Source: Rosa chinensis (taxonomy: Eukaryota; Streptophyta; Magnoliopsida; Rosales; Rosaceae). Taken from it: 64,000 nt of DNA. Positions 1 through 9,709 of the stretch are shown piece after piece (position 1 is the first letter of the stretch; each line of letters starts with the position of its first letter). The stretch spans positions 88,388,398 to 88,452,397 of the forward strand of contig NC_037092.1 in NCBI RefSeq assembly GCF_002994745.2, in the 5' to 3' direction. A model generated the notes under the pieces. The model was not told where the DNA came from. It did not search any database and saw nothing but the letters and a program-made list of their open reading frames with translations. The position numbers and the translations under genes are program-made.

Positions 1-202
1 GTTTAAGGATATCTCTATTTGTGTTTGGCCCAAACTCTAGGTTACTTGACCTAGTGGTAATAGGGTTTAATTAGAAGAATCTAGAGATTATCTTTCCTTG
101 TATGATTCTAACTCTATGCATTGTAATCCTCTATATAAAGTGGCCCATATTATCAATGAGAACACACAGCGATTATCTCTCAATTTCTGATTCCCTAAAA
201 CA
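1..202 (+). repeat. 5' LTR of element A
   Basis: Matches 6235-6437 with about three substitutions, all near the TATA-like CTATATAAAG (about 131-140), where the left copy reads TGGCCCAT and the right AGACCCCT. It ends CCTAAAACA. The first base of the LTR (T of TG) precedes the window. It would supply the promoter for the element RNA. Confidence 0.93.
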
Positions 203-220
203 CGTTATCAGCATGAAGCC
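203..220 (+). other. Primer-binding-site-like sequence of element A
   Basis: Directly after the left LTR the sequence reads CGTTATCAGCATGAAGCCC. Element B has nearly the same sequence at the same position, which marks this as the tRNA primer site. It is not the common initiator-Met type TGGTATCAGAGC used by element C. I cannot name the primer tRNA. Confidence 0.7.
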
Positions 221-1192
221 CTAACCTTGAAACCCTAAATTCGTAGCCTTCAAATTCCAGATACCACCGCCGCCCACCTTGAAGATCCAAATTCCAGGAA
301 GCCAGAACCGGCGGTGCCACCTTCAGAACCGGTCGGAAAATACTCGAACCGGCCCCCGGAAATAAAGAAATCCTATCTGCCCGGTTCGAAGACTTCCTCA
401 CCACCTCCTGCAGCCATACTCCACCACCTGTAGCGTCTCCACCCCAGAAATCTGGAACCGGAAATTTCACCACCAGAACAGGCTAAAAGGTCTCTGAACC
501 GCTCACCAGAAGTCCACCTGCCCTGAACCGCCGCCTCACCTTCAGCTTGCAGATTCTCTCTCTGCCCTGTCCCTGTAAGCCCAGCCCAGAAGGATCGACG
601 AGGCCCAGAAGCGCAGCGAAGCCCAGAGGCATAGAGCAGCCAAGAAGCCCAGCAACGTGGCCCACTGACGTCACCCACCTCAGGCGCCACATCAGCACTG
701 CCACGTCAGCGTCCAGTTAGCACCAGTGTCCACGTCAGCACCCAGGTCAACGGTCAGTCAACGCCGGTAAACCTTTTCCGGCCACTTTCCGACGACTTTT
801 TGGCGACAATTTTTCGGCTACTTTTTAAGGTAATTTTTTTTCTAAAAGTTCCCGTTTTTGAAGTTTTTTTTTTAAATTTCTTCTTCTTTTCTCGGGGACT
901 TCCAACATCCCTTCTTCTACCCCCATTTCTTCTTCATAGGGGAGACCAAAAGCCGAACTGTGGGGGTTCGTGCTCACTCCAAGCTTGGAGCTTGGAGCTT
1001 GTAGAGTCCTCCAAACTTAGAGTTTGTTGAGAAGAAAACGATCGACCACATACATTGTTGTTTCGATCTAATCCAAAACCCCTCTTGGAATTAGATTTTT
1101 CTTGGAAGCGACTACGCTCAGGAATTTAATAGTTTTTTCGTGGCAGCCTTTTTCGCTCCGAAACTAACCCTAATCTTGTGTTGTTTTTCAAG
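221..1192 (+). other. Long untranslated leader of element A
   Basis: About 970 bp lie between the primer site and the gag start. The first 560 bp are rich in C and in CCACC/GAACCGG-type words; the rest is T-rich. Minus-strand reading frames here are a composition effect and have no recognisable domain. Such leaders usually carry packaging signals, but no specific one can be identified. Confidence 0.6.
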
Positions 1193-2270
1193 ATGAGTTA
1201 CTTGAACAAGTTGAACTTTGTTCCACTAGAGACAACTGGCGCAGGATACCATAGGTGGGTCCGAGATGTGCGCCAACATCTTAAGGCTGATGGACTTCTA
1301 GAAGCCATCCAAGAGCCTAGTCAGAATGTGCTCTCCATTGAGCAAGCTACTGCTTTTGAAGCAAATCAAGCTAAAGCCATCATTCTCATGACAAGGCACA
1401 TGAATGACGCGCTCCAAAGTGAATACCTCAATGAGGAAGACCCAAGAAAGCTATGGGTTGAACTTGAGCAGTGATTTGGCAACGTTCGTGACTCCCTGCT
1501 TCCTGATTTAGAAGTGCGATGGCATAGCCTCCGCTTCTGTGATTTCAAGTCTGTGCTTGATTATAACTCGGAAGCTCTTTGTATCAAGTCTCTGATGGAG
1601 TTTTGTGGCCAAACCATAACTGATACGATGTTGATCGAGAAGACTCTTTCTACCTTCCCCGTCTCTGCCCTGATGATTTCAAAGAATTATCGGATTGATG
1701 TGAAAGCAAGACGTATCACGAGGTTTCATGAGCTTATTGGGGCCATGAACGTAGCTGAAAAGCACGACAACATACTTGTGAAGAACTATAATGCTAGACC
1801 CGTGGGAACTAAGCCTATTCCGGAGTCTAACTATAGTCGCGCCCCCAATGGAGGAGGCAAGGAGCGAAACCCTAAGAGTAGGGACAATTCTGGACATTCT
1901 GGTCCATATGTTCGCCCTAAAGAGGAAGGAAATCGCCAAGAGAGGCGTGCACGGAACCGTGGAGGTCAACGTGTGAAGAGAGAGAGAGAGGCGAAGCCTC
2001 CGACATGGTGGTAAAGCCACCAAGAGCATAGGTTGTCCAAATCGCGCCTCGATCAAGGGAGCCTGACCATAATGATGTTTGTTTTCGATGGGGATCAACT
2101 GAACATTGGGCCAAAACATGTACAACACCCCAGAATGTTGCAAACGCATACAAGACATATCGTGAAGCAAGGGAAGCAAATTACATGGAACAAGAAGATC
2201 AAGATGGCGATCTCGATCTAAGGGTGGAAGACTACAAGGATCAAGACCCAGAAACTGGCGATTTTGATTA
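1193..2270 (+). pseudogene. gag of element A (UBN2/DUF4219-like), broken
   Basis: The ATG at 1193 opens a copia gag beginning MSYLNKLNFVPLETTGAGYH. The frame continues to 2014, interrupted once by TGA at 1472-1474 where an Arg codon would be expected (EQ*FGNVRDS). After 2014 the frame is lost, but the C-terminal tail is recognisable about 2100-2270 (EHWAKTC...REAREANYMEQ...DPETGDFD). The CCHC zinc knuckle expected between these parts is not intact. Gag would form the virus-like particle. The relatively clean gag contrasts with the heavily mutated pol. Confidence 0.82.
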
Positions 2271-2790
2271 AGTCTTTTTATTTTCCAAGAGATGTAGGCG
2301 ATTGCCATATTACTTTTGTAGTAGATGCCAATGATATTAGTCTTTCTTCAAAGTAGGCGTACTCAATGTAAGTGTGATGTCTAGGAAGGTTTTGAGATAA
2401 GTGGTACTTAAGCGAGCTTTGGTCCACCGACATCTCTCTACTCACCTGGTCACATTTACATTGGAAATACCGAAAGGAGTTAGACGACTACCATTGTTTT
2501 GCATTAACTAGTTTATTGGATTAGATTTTCTTTGATCAAAGAAACAATGATGTACTCTGTTGGCTTATGAATAAAATTTCGAGTTCTTTTCATTATGACT
2601 CAATTTTGATTCTGAGCATATTACTTTGTGACTACGATGGCTGGGCCATCAATATTAATTCAAGGACATGGAATAGCCCAAGTTCCACTTGCCAAATGGC
2701 ATCTTAATTATTGTCACAGAAACCCTCTACGCTCTTAGGGCAAATTGCCCTATGAATAGCCAACAGATTCCATGCGAAAACGCATGTAGA
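2271..2790 (+). other. Interior spacer of element A, no coding match
   Basis: Between the gag tail and the pre-integrase remnant there is about 520 bp with no recognisable protease (no DSG/DTG motif) and no long open frame. An ATGAATAAAATTTCG stretch near 2566 resembles a polyadenylation region. Either the protease was deleted and replaced, or it has decayed beyond recognition. Confidence 0.5.
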
Positions 2791-5700
2791 GAACGGAGAT
2801 GAGTTCCTTTGCAAATACCTCTAACGATTGCGAACAAATGTGCATCTTAGAGAAGTTTATGTGTCTCTCTAGTGGACTCTATGTCACTATTCGAGCTATT
2901 AATCCAATAAAAGTTATGAGAGAAGATCTCTTGGATTTAGACACATATTGGCTTTGTCACGATAGGATAGATCATCCTAGTCATGATATGATGATCCGTC
3001 TACTAAAGACTTCACACGGACATCCATCCTTTTGAGCAAAACGAAGCAAGAATCTAATGACGCCATAAATGGCGCCAACCATGAGCATAACGTCATGGTT
3101 GTTCCTCCTACTGGCCATAATTTACATGGCTCCCTCGCCATGATGGGAGATGTAGTCACACATTTTGCTTCTAATAGCGCTACAGACGCTCAGGCCCAAC
3201 CAAAATCCTCATTGGTTGCTTCTAAGGCCCCTCGCTCACTTTACAAAGCCTGTTCCTTCGGGAAATTAGGACTGAGACTGTCCTATGCAAAGGATATGAA
3301 AATACTCATTCTGTTCTTACATCGAATCCGTGGGGATTCTGTAGACTGATTCAACCAACTTACGGACGTTTAAATATCTCATGATGTTGGTTGACACGCA
3401 AACACGCTAGTCACGTGTTGTGCCATTGTCCACTTGTCATGCTACTTATGCTATACTCCTAGCACATATCATATGACAACGGGCTCACTCCCCGAATCAT
3501 CATATTCAGTCAATTGGATTTGACTATGCTAGTGAGTTTACATCGAAGACTCTCGATGGCTATTGCATTGGGACTGATGTTGGACATCATATTCCCCTGT
3601 CCACACCCAAATGGTCTTGCGGAAACGACTACGATGGTAATCCGGACATTGGTAATGCGCACCAATCTCCTTATATCCGTTTGGGGTGCTGCAATATCGC
3701 ATGTAGCTATGCTAATTCGTCTACGACCTACCGCCACTCAATGTACCTATGCGTTACAGCTAGTGACTGGGTACAAGTATTTTGTACTTACGCACATTAG
3801 AGTGAGCCATTTATGTGCCCATTGCGCCGCCACAGCACACTATGGTAGGTCATTATAGACGAATGGGCAACTCAGTTGGATTTGAGACTCCAACAATCGT
3901 CCGCCACTTAATGCCCTTGCAAGGCAATCTCCTTACCGCTAGATTTGCGGATATCACTTTGATGAAACAGTCTTCCCGTCGTTAGGGGGAGATAAGAACA
4001 CAGATGTTCAGTAGGAACGACAGGAATTGTCGTGGTCTGTCCCCACTATGTCTCATCTTGATCCCTATTAAAGTGACGAGATCACACAAATATGCTGCAA
4101 ACATGCCTGCAAGGAAGGACGTCCCTACGAGAGGACGTGGCGCCACCCTACACGGAGGTAGGCATGGCGCCAATGCCAAAGAGAGTGGCACTCTGGCGTT
4201 ACAGGCCATGGCTCCAGCTAGGATGCGTGGGAGGCCCGTGGGTTCGAAGGATACCTTGGCACAAACCAATCCTTGGATCATCAACACTCAAAATCCGTCT
4301 CATGAGTATCTTCCGGGTTATGGTTATCGTTGGGGGACGCCTCAACGTCAGAACCTATTCTTGAGAATATAGAGCTCTATGAAACTTACACTAGTGTACA
4401 TGAGACGTGAGATAGAAACTCCATCATAATTGATGATGTAGTCGCACATTTCGTTGCGCATGAGTTTGTTGAGTCCAATGATATCGAACCACGCTCCATT
4501 GATGAATGAATGCCAACATAGAGAAATTTGGCCTAAATGGAAAGATGCGATCCAGGTTAAGATGGATTCTCTAACGAAGAGGAAGGTTTTTGAGCCAGTG
4601 ATGCCAACACCTCCTAACATAAAACCTATTGACTAATGGGTCTTCGTTAGAAAGCGTAATGAGAAAAAGAGATGGCAATCTCGCTTTATGGCGCAAGGCT
4701 TCTCAAAACACCCTGGAATCGACTACGATGAGACATATTCTCTCGTAATGGATGTCATTGCACTCCACTACCTTGTCAGTTTGGTAGTTTCCGAATAACT
4801 GAATATGCAGCTTACAAATATGGTCACTACTTATCTCAATGGGGATCTAGATACAGAATATACATGAAGGCTCATGGTGAACTTCATTTACCCAAGTCAA
4901 GAGGCTCTAGACCACGGAGTGCGTTTACAATAAGATTGAAACGCTCACTAAAGTGACTATTTGATTGGGAAGGGATATGCCCACGCGTTTCTATGACAAG
5001 TTTCGGATTCTATTGCGGTTCATGTTGGACATGATCTTTATTAGAAGCCCTTAAAGAGTTAAGGGAAACCGCTGAACACTTGAAATCTGAGTTTGAGATG
5101 AAGGATTTTGGGAGAACACGATTATGTCTCGGTTTAGAACTTGAGCATCGTGTCGATAGATGCTTAGGCATCCTTAGGCATTTTGACAAGGTCAAGCCTT
5201 CAAGCACCCCCATGATCGTCCATAGTCTTGATCCTGAAAAGGATCCTCTTCGTCGAAAGGATGATGACGAAGATGTGCTAGAGGCAGAAGTGTTTTACTT
5301 AGTACAATAGGCGTATTATTGTATTTATCCCAATGCACAAGACCAGACATCTCATATGTTGTGAACTTGTTAGCTAGATGTAGCTCTGAGCCAAAGCGAC
5401 GCCATTGGATTGGTGTAAAAGATATCTTTCGATATTTGAGATGTATGATTGATATGGGCTTGTTCTATCCCTACAAAGAGATGATGGATTCAGACCTATC
5501 ACACACCAGGTACGCCGCCAACACTGGCCTGCGTCCACTATCCCCATCCCAAAACGACATGTGTTTTGGAAGGTTTTGCTGATGTTGGGTATCCCTCTGA
5601 CCCACACAAAGGTCATTCACAATCCGGTCAAGTGTTCACTATGGGAAAAGACCGTGACATCTTGGAGGTCTACAGAATAGACCCTAGTCGCTATATCTTC

Positions 5701-6050
5701 GAACAATGCAGAGATCATTGCTCTTCACGAAGTGGTTCGTGAATGTATATGGATTGGATCCATAATTACGCATGTTCGAACAATTGTGTTTGAAGTCTAC
5801 CACAGATGAGCCTACGAGCATTTAGGATAATACTGCTTGTTTTGAACAAATGAGGCAAGGCTACATCAAAGGCGATAACACCAAGCATAATCAGCAACAA
5901 CAGACTATCCTCGATATCAAAGTGAACTAGGTTCAATCTGAGGACAGTGAGGCAGAATTGTTTACTAAGTCATTGCCCAAATCCACGATCGAGAAACATG
6001 TGGCAAGAATTGGCTTGCGGAAATTATCTGAACTCCCATGATCGTAGTCA
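2791..6050 (+). pseudogene. pol remnant of element A (integrase, RT, RNase H)
   Basis: Fragments in successive frames match copia pol. About 2920-3030 is GAG-pre-integrase (DRIDHPSHDMMIRLLKTSHG). About 3030-3900 is the integrase core, with a plus-strand stretch mentioning a Gly-rich chromatin-loop-like tail to about 4370. About 4550-5300 is reverse transcriptase (KFEPVMP, KSEFEMKDFGRTRLCLGLEL, RPSSTPMI-like). About 5310-5570 and 5650-6040 are the connection and RNase H parts (QCTRPDISYVVNLLARCSS). Stops, deletions and frameshifts occur throughout, and several RT motifs, including the YVDD box, are missing or unreadable. The relation to element B was judged by eye from shared peptides. Confidence 0.82.
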
Positions 6051-6225
6051 TCAAGGGGAGGCGCAGACATCAGGGGGAGATGTCTACATGTTCACCTCGA
6101 AACGTGAAGGGTATGTTGTGCTCTTTTTCTCCTTCGACCGAGGTTATTTTTTGTCCCACTGAGTTTTTGTTACTCGGCAAGGTTTTTAACGTGGCAACGA
6201 GAGAAGCACCGCGTTTGGACAACAC

Positions 6226-6234
6226 AAGGGGGAG
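6226..6234 (+). other. Polypurine tract of element A
   Basis: AAGGGGGAG lies directly before the TG start of the right LTR, the expected site for plus-strand priming in an LTR retrotransposon. Confidence 0.85.
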
Positions 6235-6437
6235 TGTTTAAGGATATCTCTATTTGTGTTTGGCCCAAACTCTAGGTTACTTGACCTAGTGGTAATAGGG
6301 TTTAATTAGAAGAATCTAGAGATTATCTTTCCTTGTATGATTCTAACTCTATGCATTGTAATCCTCTATATAAAGAGACCCCTATTATCAATGAGAACAC
6401 ACAGCGATTATCTCTCAATTTCTGATTCCCTAAAACA
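6235..6437 (+). repeat. 3' LTR of element A
   Basis: A 203-bp copy of the left LTR with about three differences. It starts TGTTTAAGG and ends CCTAAAACA. The next five bases, AATGT, would be one half of the target-site duplication; the other half lies outside the window. The near identity implies a recent insertion, or conversion between the LTRs. Confidence 0.93.
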
Positions 6438-7320
6438 AATGTATAATTATTATAAGAACGAACTGTGCCGTGATAAAAAAAACAAAAAACAAAAAACTGT
6501 GCCATGATCAACCTAGTTCTACTGACCACATGCATAAGTTCCCAGAAGGATCAGCAAGTCCATAACCCAGTCCAAACGACATTAAGACATACCGGTATCA
6601 TTTTCATATAGACAAATTATGGAAGATATTTGGCCCATATTTTGTCATGGAATCTATAGCCAAGTTTTGTGACCATGTGGAAGCATGATCGACAATGTCA
6701 ATGTGACCCTCACAAAAAGTGATACGTACATATTGTAGACATGTAAAACAGTAAAAGACAACCATACTCTAAAAATGTATCTCTTTTACATTTTTTTACT
6801 CGAGATTTATTTTTTTATTTAAGGGATTGTACATACTTGATATATTTTATTTAATATCATCTTATCATCTGAACTAACCTGATAAACTATAAATATCAAA
6901 GAAATCAGCTAAATCGGTAGCCAGCTACTTAAAAATAAAAATAAAGTAACGAAGGTTTAGCTAGACTTGAATTCAATTTGAATTTGGATGGGGTCTTATT
7001 TAGCTAGACTTCAAACTTTCAAATTGGCTCAATGCAAATTATTCAGATCTCTTTCTATGTATCATTTGGATATTGGATGACCAAGAAAGAACCGAACTTG
7101 CTGTGAAATATAATTGACTGAAAAAAAAAAAAAAATCTTTTATTACAACATATATTCTCTCTTTCGGAAATTTCCCTCCAACAAGAAGTACCTACCAACA
7201 ATGAAACAATTTTCTTCCCATCTTTACCCTTCCCTACTCATCTAAATTACTTCGCTTCTGTTCCCCTGTTCTTCCCAAAGTCAATTCCCACCTCTCTTCT
7301 TCTCCTATAGCTCATCATCA
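6438..7320 (+). promoter_or_regulatory. AT-rich upstream region of the DUF538 gene
   Basis: No coding sequence is seen. From 6806 onward this region is duplicated at 45433-45499 and 46514-46969, so both promoter-proximal regions arose together. It includes a homopolymer A run near 7120-7134 and a C/T-rich stretch before the start codon that looks like a 5' leader. I could not place a TATA box with confidence. Confidence 0.5.
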
Positions 7321-9531
7321 ATGGCCTCAGCCGTCACCCAAATCTCTCTCTTCCTTCTACTCCTAACCCTCTTCTCAGAAACCCAATTATCTCAATCCCT
7401 CAGAGACCTCAAACCCAACCCCAACCGTCCATCCACCTCGCTCCAATCCATCACAGACGTCCATGACCTCCTCCCCAAGTACGGCCTCCCAAGGGGTCTG
7501 TTACCCGACAACGTAAGATCCTACACTCTCTCCGACGATGGAACCTTCGAGATCTATCTCGAAAACCCATGTTATGTTCACTTTGATCAGTTGGTGTACT
7601 ACAGCAAGAACATCAAAGGGAAGCTGAGTTTCGGCTCTGTTTCCGATGTGTCGGGGATTCAAGCCAAGAAGCTATTTATTTGGGTTACCGTGACGGGGAT
7701 GCATATGGAACAAGGGTCTGATTCAGTTGAGTTTTACGTTGGGGCTCTGTCCGAGAAATTGCCTGCTAAACAGTTCGAGGATATTCCTGTATGTAAGAGC
7801 AAGGCTTGCCGAGGAGGAGCTAGTGCTGAGTCAATGTGAGGTAAATTATATGGGAAAGACTGGATTTTGTGTTTCTGAGATTTCTAATTTTACTTTGAAG
7901 AGTTGGGCAAAATAAGCAAAGAAACCACAGCCAACATTTACTTCTACTTCAAGTTAAAGACTGGGTTTCTTTTTGTAAAAAATTTGTTATTGTACATGAA
8001 GAATGAGATTAGGTTTTAATTATGTCCATATTCTGTTAGTTAAGAAGTTTAAAAGTTTGAAAAATTCTGGTCTTCTGAGTGATTGAACTTGAATGTGTGA
8101 AATGTTTATCCCATTTCTGTTGATAACCAAATCAAAGTATCAAATGAAGGAAAAGGAAGATATGTTTTCGATTGGTTTTTTAGGTTATTTAGAGCAACAA
8201 TTGCAGGATCAAGAGATTCTTGTTGTCATTTTAAATTTTAAAAAGGAGAATTCTGATGAATTACTTGCTAAAATCATCTTGTTGAACCTATGTTATGTCT
8301 TTCCTTTCCATATTTCTGAGGTTATGATGAAAATAAGTTTCTCCATTTTCCTTTCCAATCAAAAACTTGCTTGCTTTGATAAAGATAATGTCTGTGAGAA
8401 GTTTGTACTCCAACCCTGCACTTCTGAAGGTTTGGAATCTCAAGTTTTGTACTTGCATCATGTATGTCTGTGTGCATTTTTTTATGAAGGCCATAGAAAA
8501 GGCACTTGACCTATGTATTGCAACGGTTGCTTGAATAGTCGAATCCTATTTCACTTGGTATCACACTATCACTCCATCTATGATCTAATTCTTGAGGCCA
8601 ATGCTCATATGGGTGGGTTCAGGGTTAGGAGGACAGTTATCAGCCCCATTTTTACCCTCCAAAAGGTAAAAAAGTTATCGTCCCCATCTCGTGCCCTGTC
8701 TAGGAAGTTTAGGTGATTAGTGAAATCATATCTGGTGTGTCGTTATGCTCTTTGTACTATTGGTCATTGTTTCCCTGAATTAATTGTTCATTTAGTAAAG
8801 AATGAAATTGCAACGTCCTTTGTCCTTTTTAAGCAAGATGTAGTGGAGCAGATATTCTTATTAAAAAAAAAAATGAAGCCAATAGTTCTTGAAATTGTTA
8901 TTTTGTCATTGATCCTTTAATAAACACTGAGCAGATAATTCTGAGTTAATAAACTTTGGCTGCATGCATAATTAGCAAATTCTTCAAGGGAACATATTCA
9001 TATGTAGATACGATTGCCTTTGAAGTGAAACCAAGACCAAATTTACAATTGTTAAGCTCTAAACCTTCGATAACGTGTTGCTGTTTGCTGTGAGTAGAAG
9101 GCTCTTGCATGAACATCCAGCTTCTTACTCGAGTATTTCCTGTTTGAAGAAAATTCTTTAACCCAAATTTACACTGGAGAATATTTTCCCATTTAAAAAT
9201 TAAAAGTGCTTTGTTTTGGCTCCTATCATCTTCCGTTGTCTGATTAGGCTTGAATGAATTACTCCATTGGAGACTCTATCAGTCTGTTGTATGCTAGACC
9301 TTATTTAAGTGCCAGTCGATATTATGCTAGTCTTTGGTGGACTAATGTAGTTTCCTTAATGGTATTGCAGGTAGAAAGAACTAAAATGGAGTTGGAATTT
9401 GAAGAAGGATAAGGTGTGCATATGTTTCTCTCTGTTGCAAGAATTTTATGCTGGTTGCTCTCAAGATGTCTCCACACAAGTGGCCTACAGAAGCAAGTAT
9501 ATGTGCATATGAATTTCTTGTTAGTTGCCAC
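6806..9531. repeat. Segmental duplication, copy 1 (DUF538 locus)
   Basis: This segment aligns by eye with 45433-49242 over its whole length: upstream region, DUF538 coding sequence and about 1.7 kb of downstream noncoding DNA. Homology begins at TTTATTTTTTTATTTAAGG and stops after TATGTGCATATGAATTTCTT. Copy 1 lacks the 1-kb retroposon present in copy 2 and shows the empty site at 6853-6870. Copy 1 has the intact gene. Confidence 0.9.
7321..7839 (+). CDS. DUF538 family secreted protein
   Basis: A 172-residue intronless reading frame. Residues 1-26 (MASAVTQISLFLLLLTLFSE...) form a hydrophobic signal peptide. The rest is a DUF538 domain, recognised from DVHDLLPKYGLPRGLLPDNV, then YTLSDDGTFEIYL, the CYVHFDQLVYYSKNIKG segment and the LFIWVTVTGMHM strand. 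The family is plant-specific and secreted or endomembrane. A bacterial BPI-like lipid-binding fold and roles in stress or chlorophyll/pectin metabolism have been proposed, but the biochemical role is not settled. The start is the first ATG, directly before the signal peptide, in the context ATCATCAATGGCC. The paralogue at 46970 is a pseudogene, so this is the working copy. There are no neighbouring genes in an obvious unit. Confidence 0.93.
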   Translation: MASAVTQISLFLLLLTLFSETQLSQSLRDLKPNPNRPSTSLQSITDVHDLLPKYGLPRGLLPDNVRSYTLSDDGTFEIYLENPCYVHFDQLVYYSKNIKGKLSFGSVSDVSGIQAKKLFIWVTVTGMHMEQGSDSVEFYVGALSEKLPAKQFEDIPVCKSKACRGGASAESM

Positions 9532-9709
9532 AAAAAGAAGTAATGTATGGTTATTTCCTCTGTTTGCCAACTACAGGCACATCTACACCGTATGAAGTAT
9601 AAGTAAATATATGTGAAAATTTCATGCTTGTCAATGGAAATTTGTGGGAATGGTTTATTATGATTATTACAATAAGAGTTTTTGGAGTACCATGACTACT
9701 ATCTAACTT
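7840..9709. other. Noncoding downstream region of the DUF538 gene
   Basis: About 1.9 kb with no supported gene on either strand. Reading frames are short and AT-driven, with no domain. The part up to 9531 is shared with 47500-49242, including many small indels, and neither copy keeps a common open frame. That argues for noncoding DNA (3' UTR plus intergenic). Confidence 0.7.

Larger units (their letters stand above)
1..6437 (+). mobile_element. Ty1/copia LTR retrotransposon A, decayed interior
   Basis: Two direct repeats of about 203 bp (1-202 and 6235-6437) flank a copia-type interior in the order gag, GAG-pre-integrase, integrase, reverse transcriptase, RNase H, all on the plus strand. The right LTR begins TGTTTAAGG just after a polypurine tract (6226-6234). 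The left LTR lacks only its first T, which lies outside the window, so the left target-site duplication cannot be read. The interior has many stops and frameshifts, so the element cannot encode its own enzymes. I see no convincing protease segment between gag and the pre-integrase region. The polyprotein remnants resemble those of element B at 35-40 kb, but the LTRs differ. Confidence 0.93.

Noticed and set aside
195..704. Minus-strand reading frames in the leader of element A
   Set aside because: Composition-driven frames in a C-rich leader, no domain, overlap each other, antisense to the element.
1679..2308. 209-codon minus-strand frame
   Set aside because: Antisense shadow of the decayed gag of element A; no domain or homologous pattern.
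7840..9531. A second gene downstream of the DUF538 gene
   Set aside because: Comparison of the two duplicated copies shows indels that break every frame.
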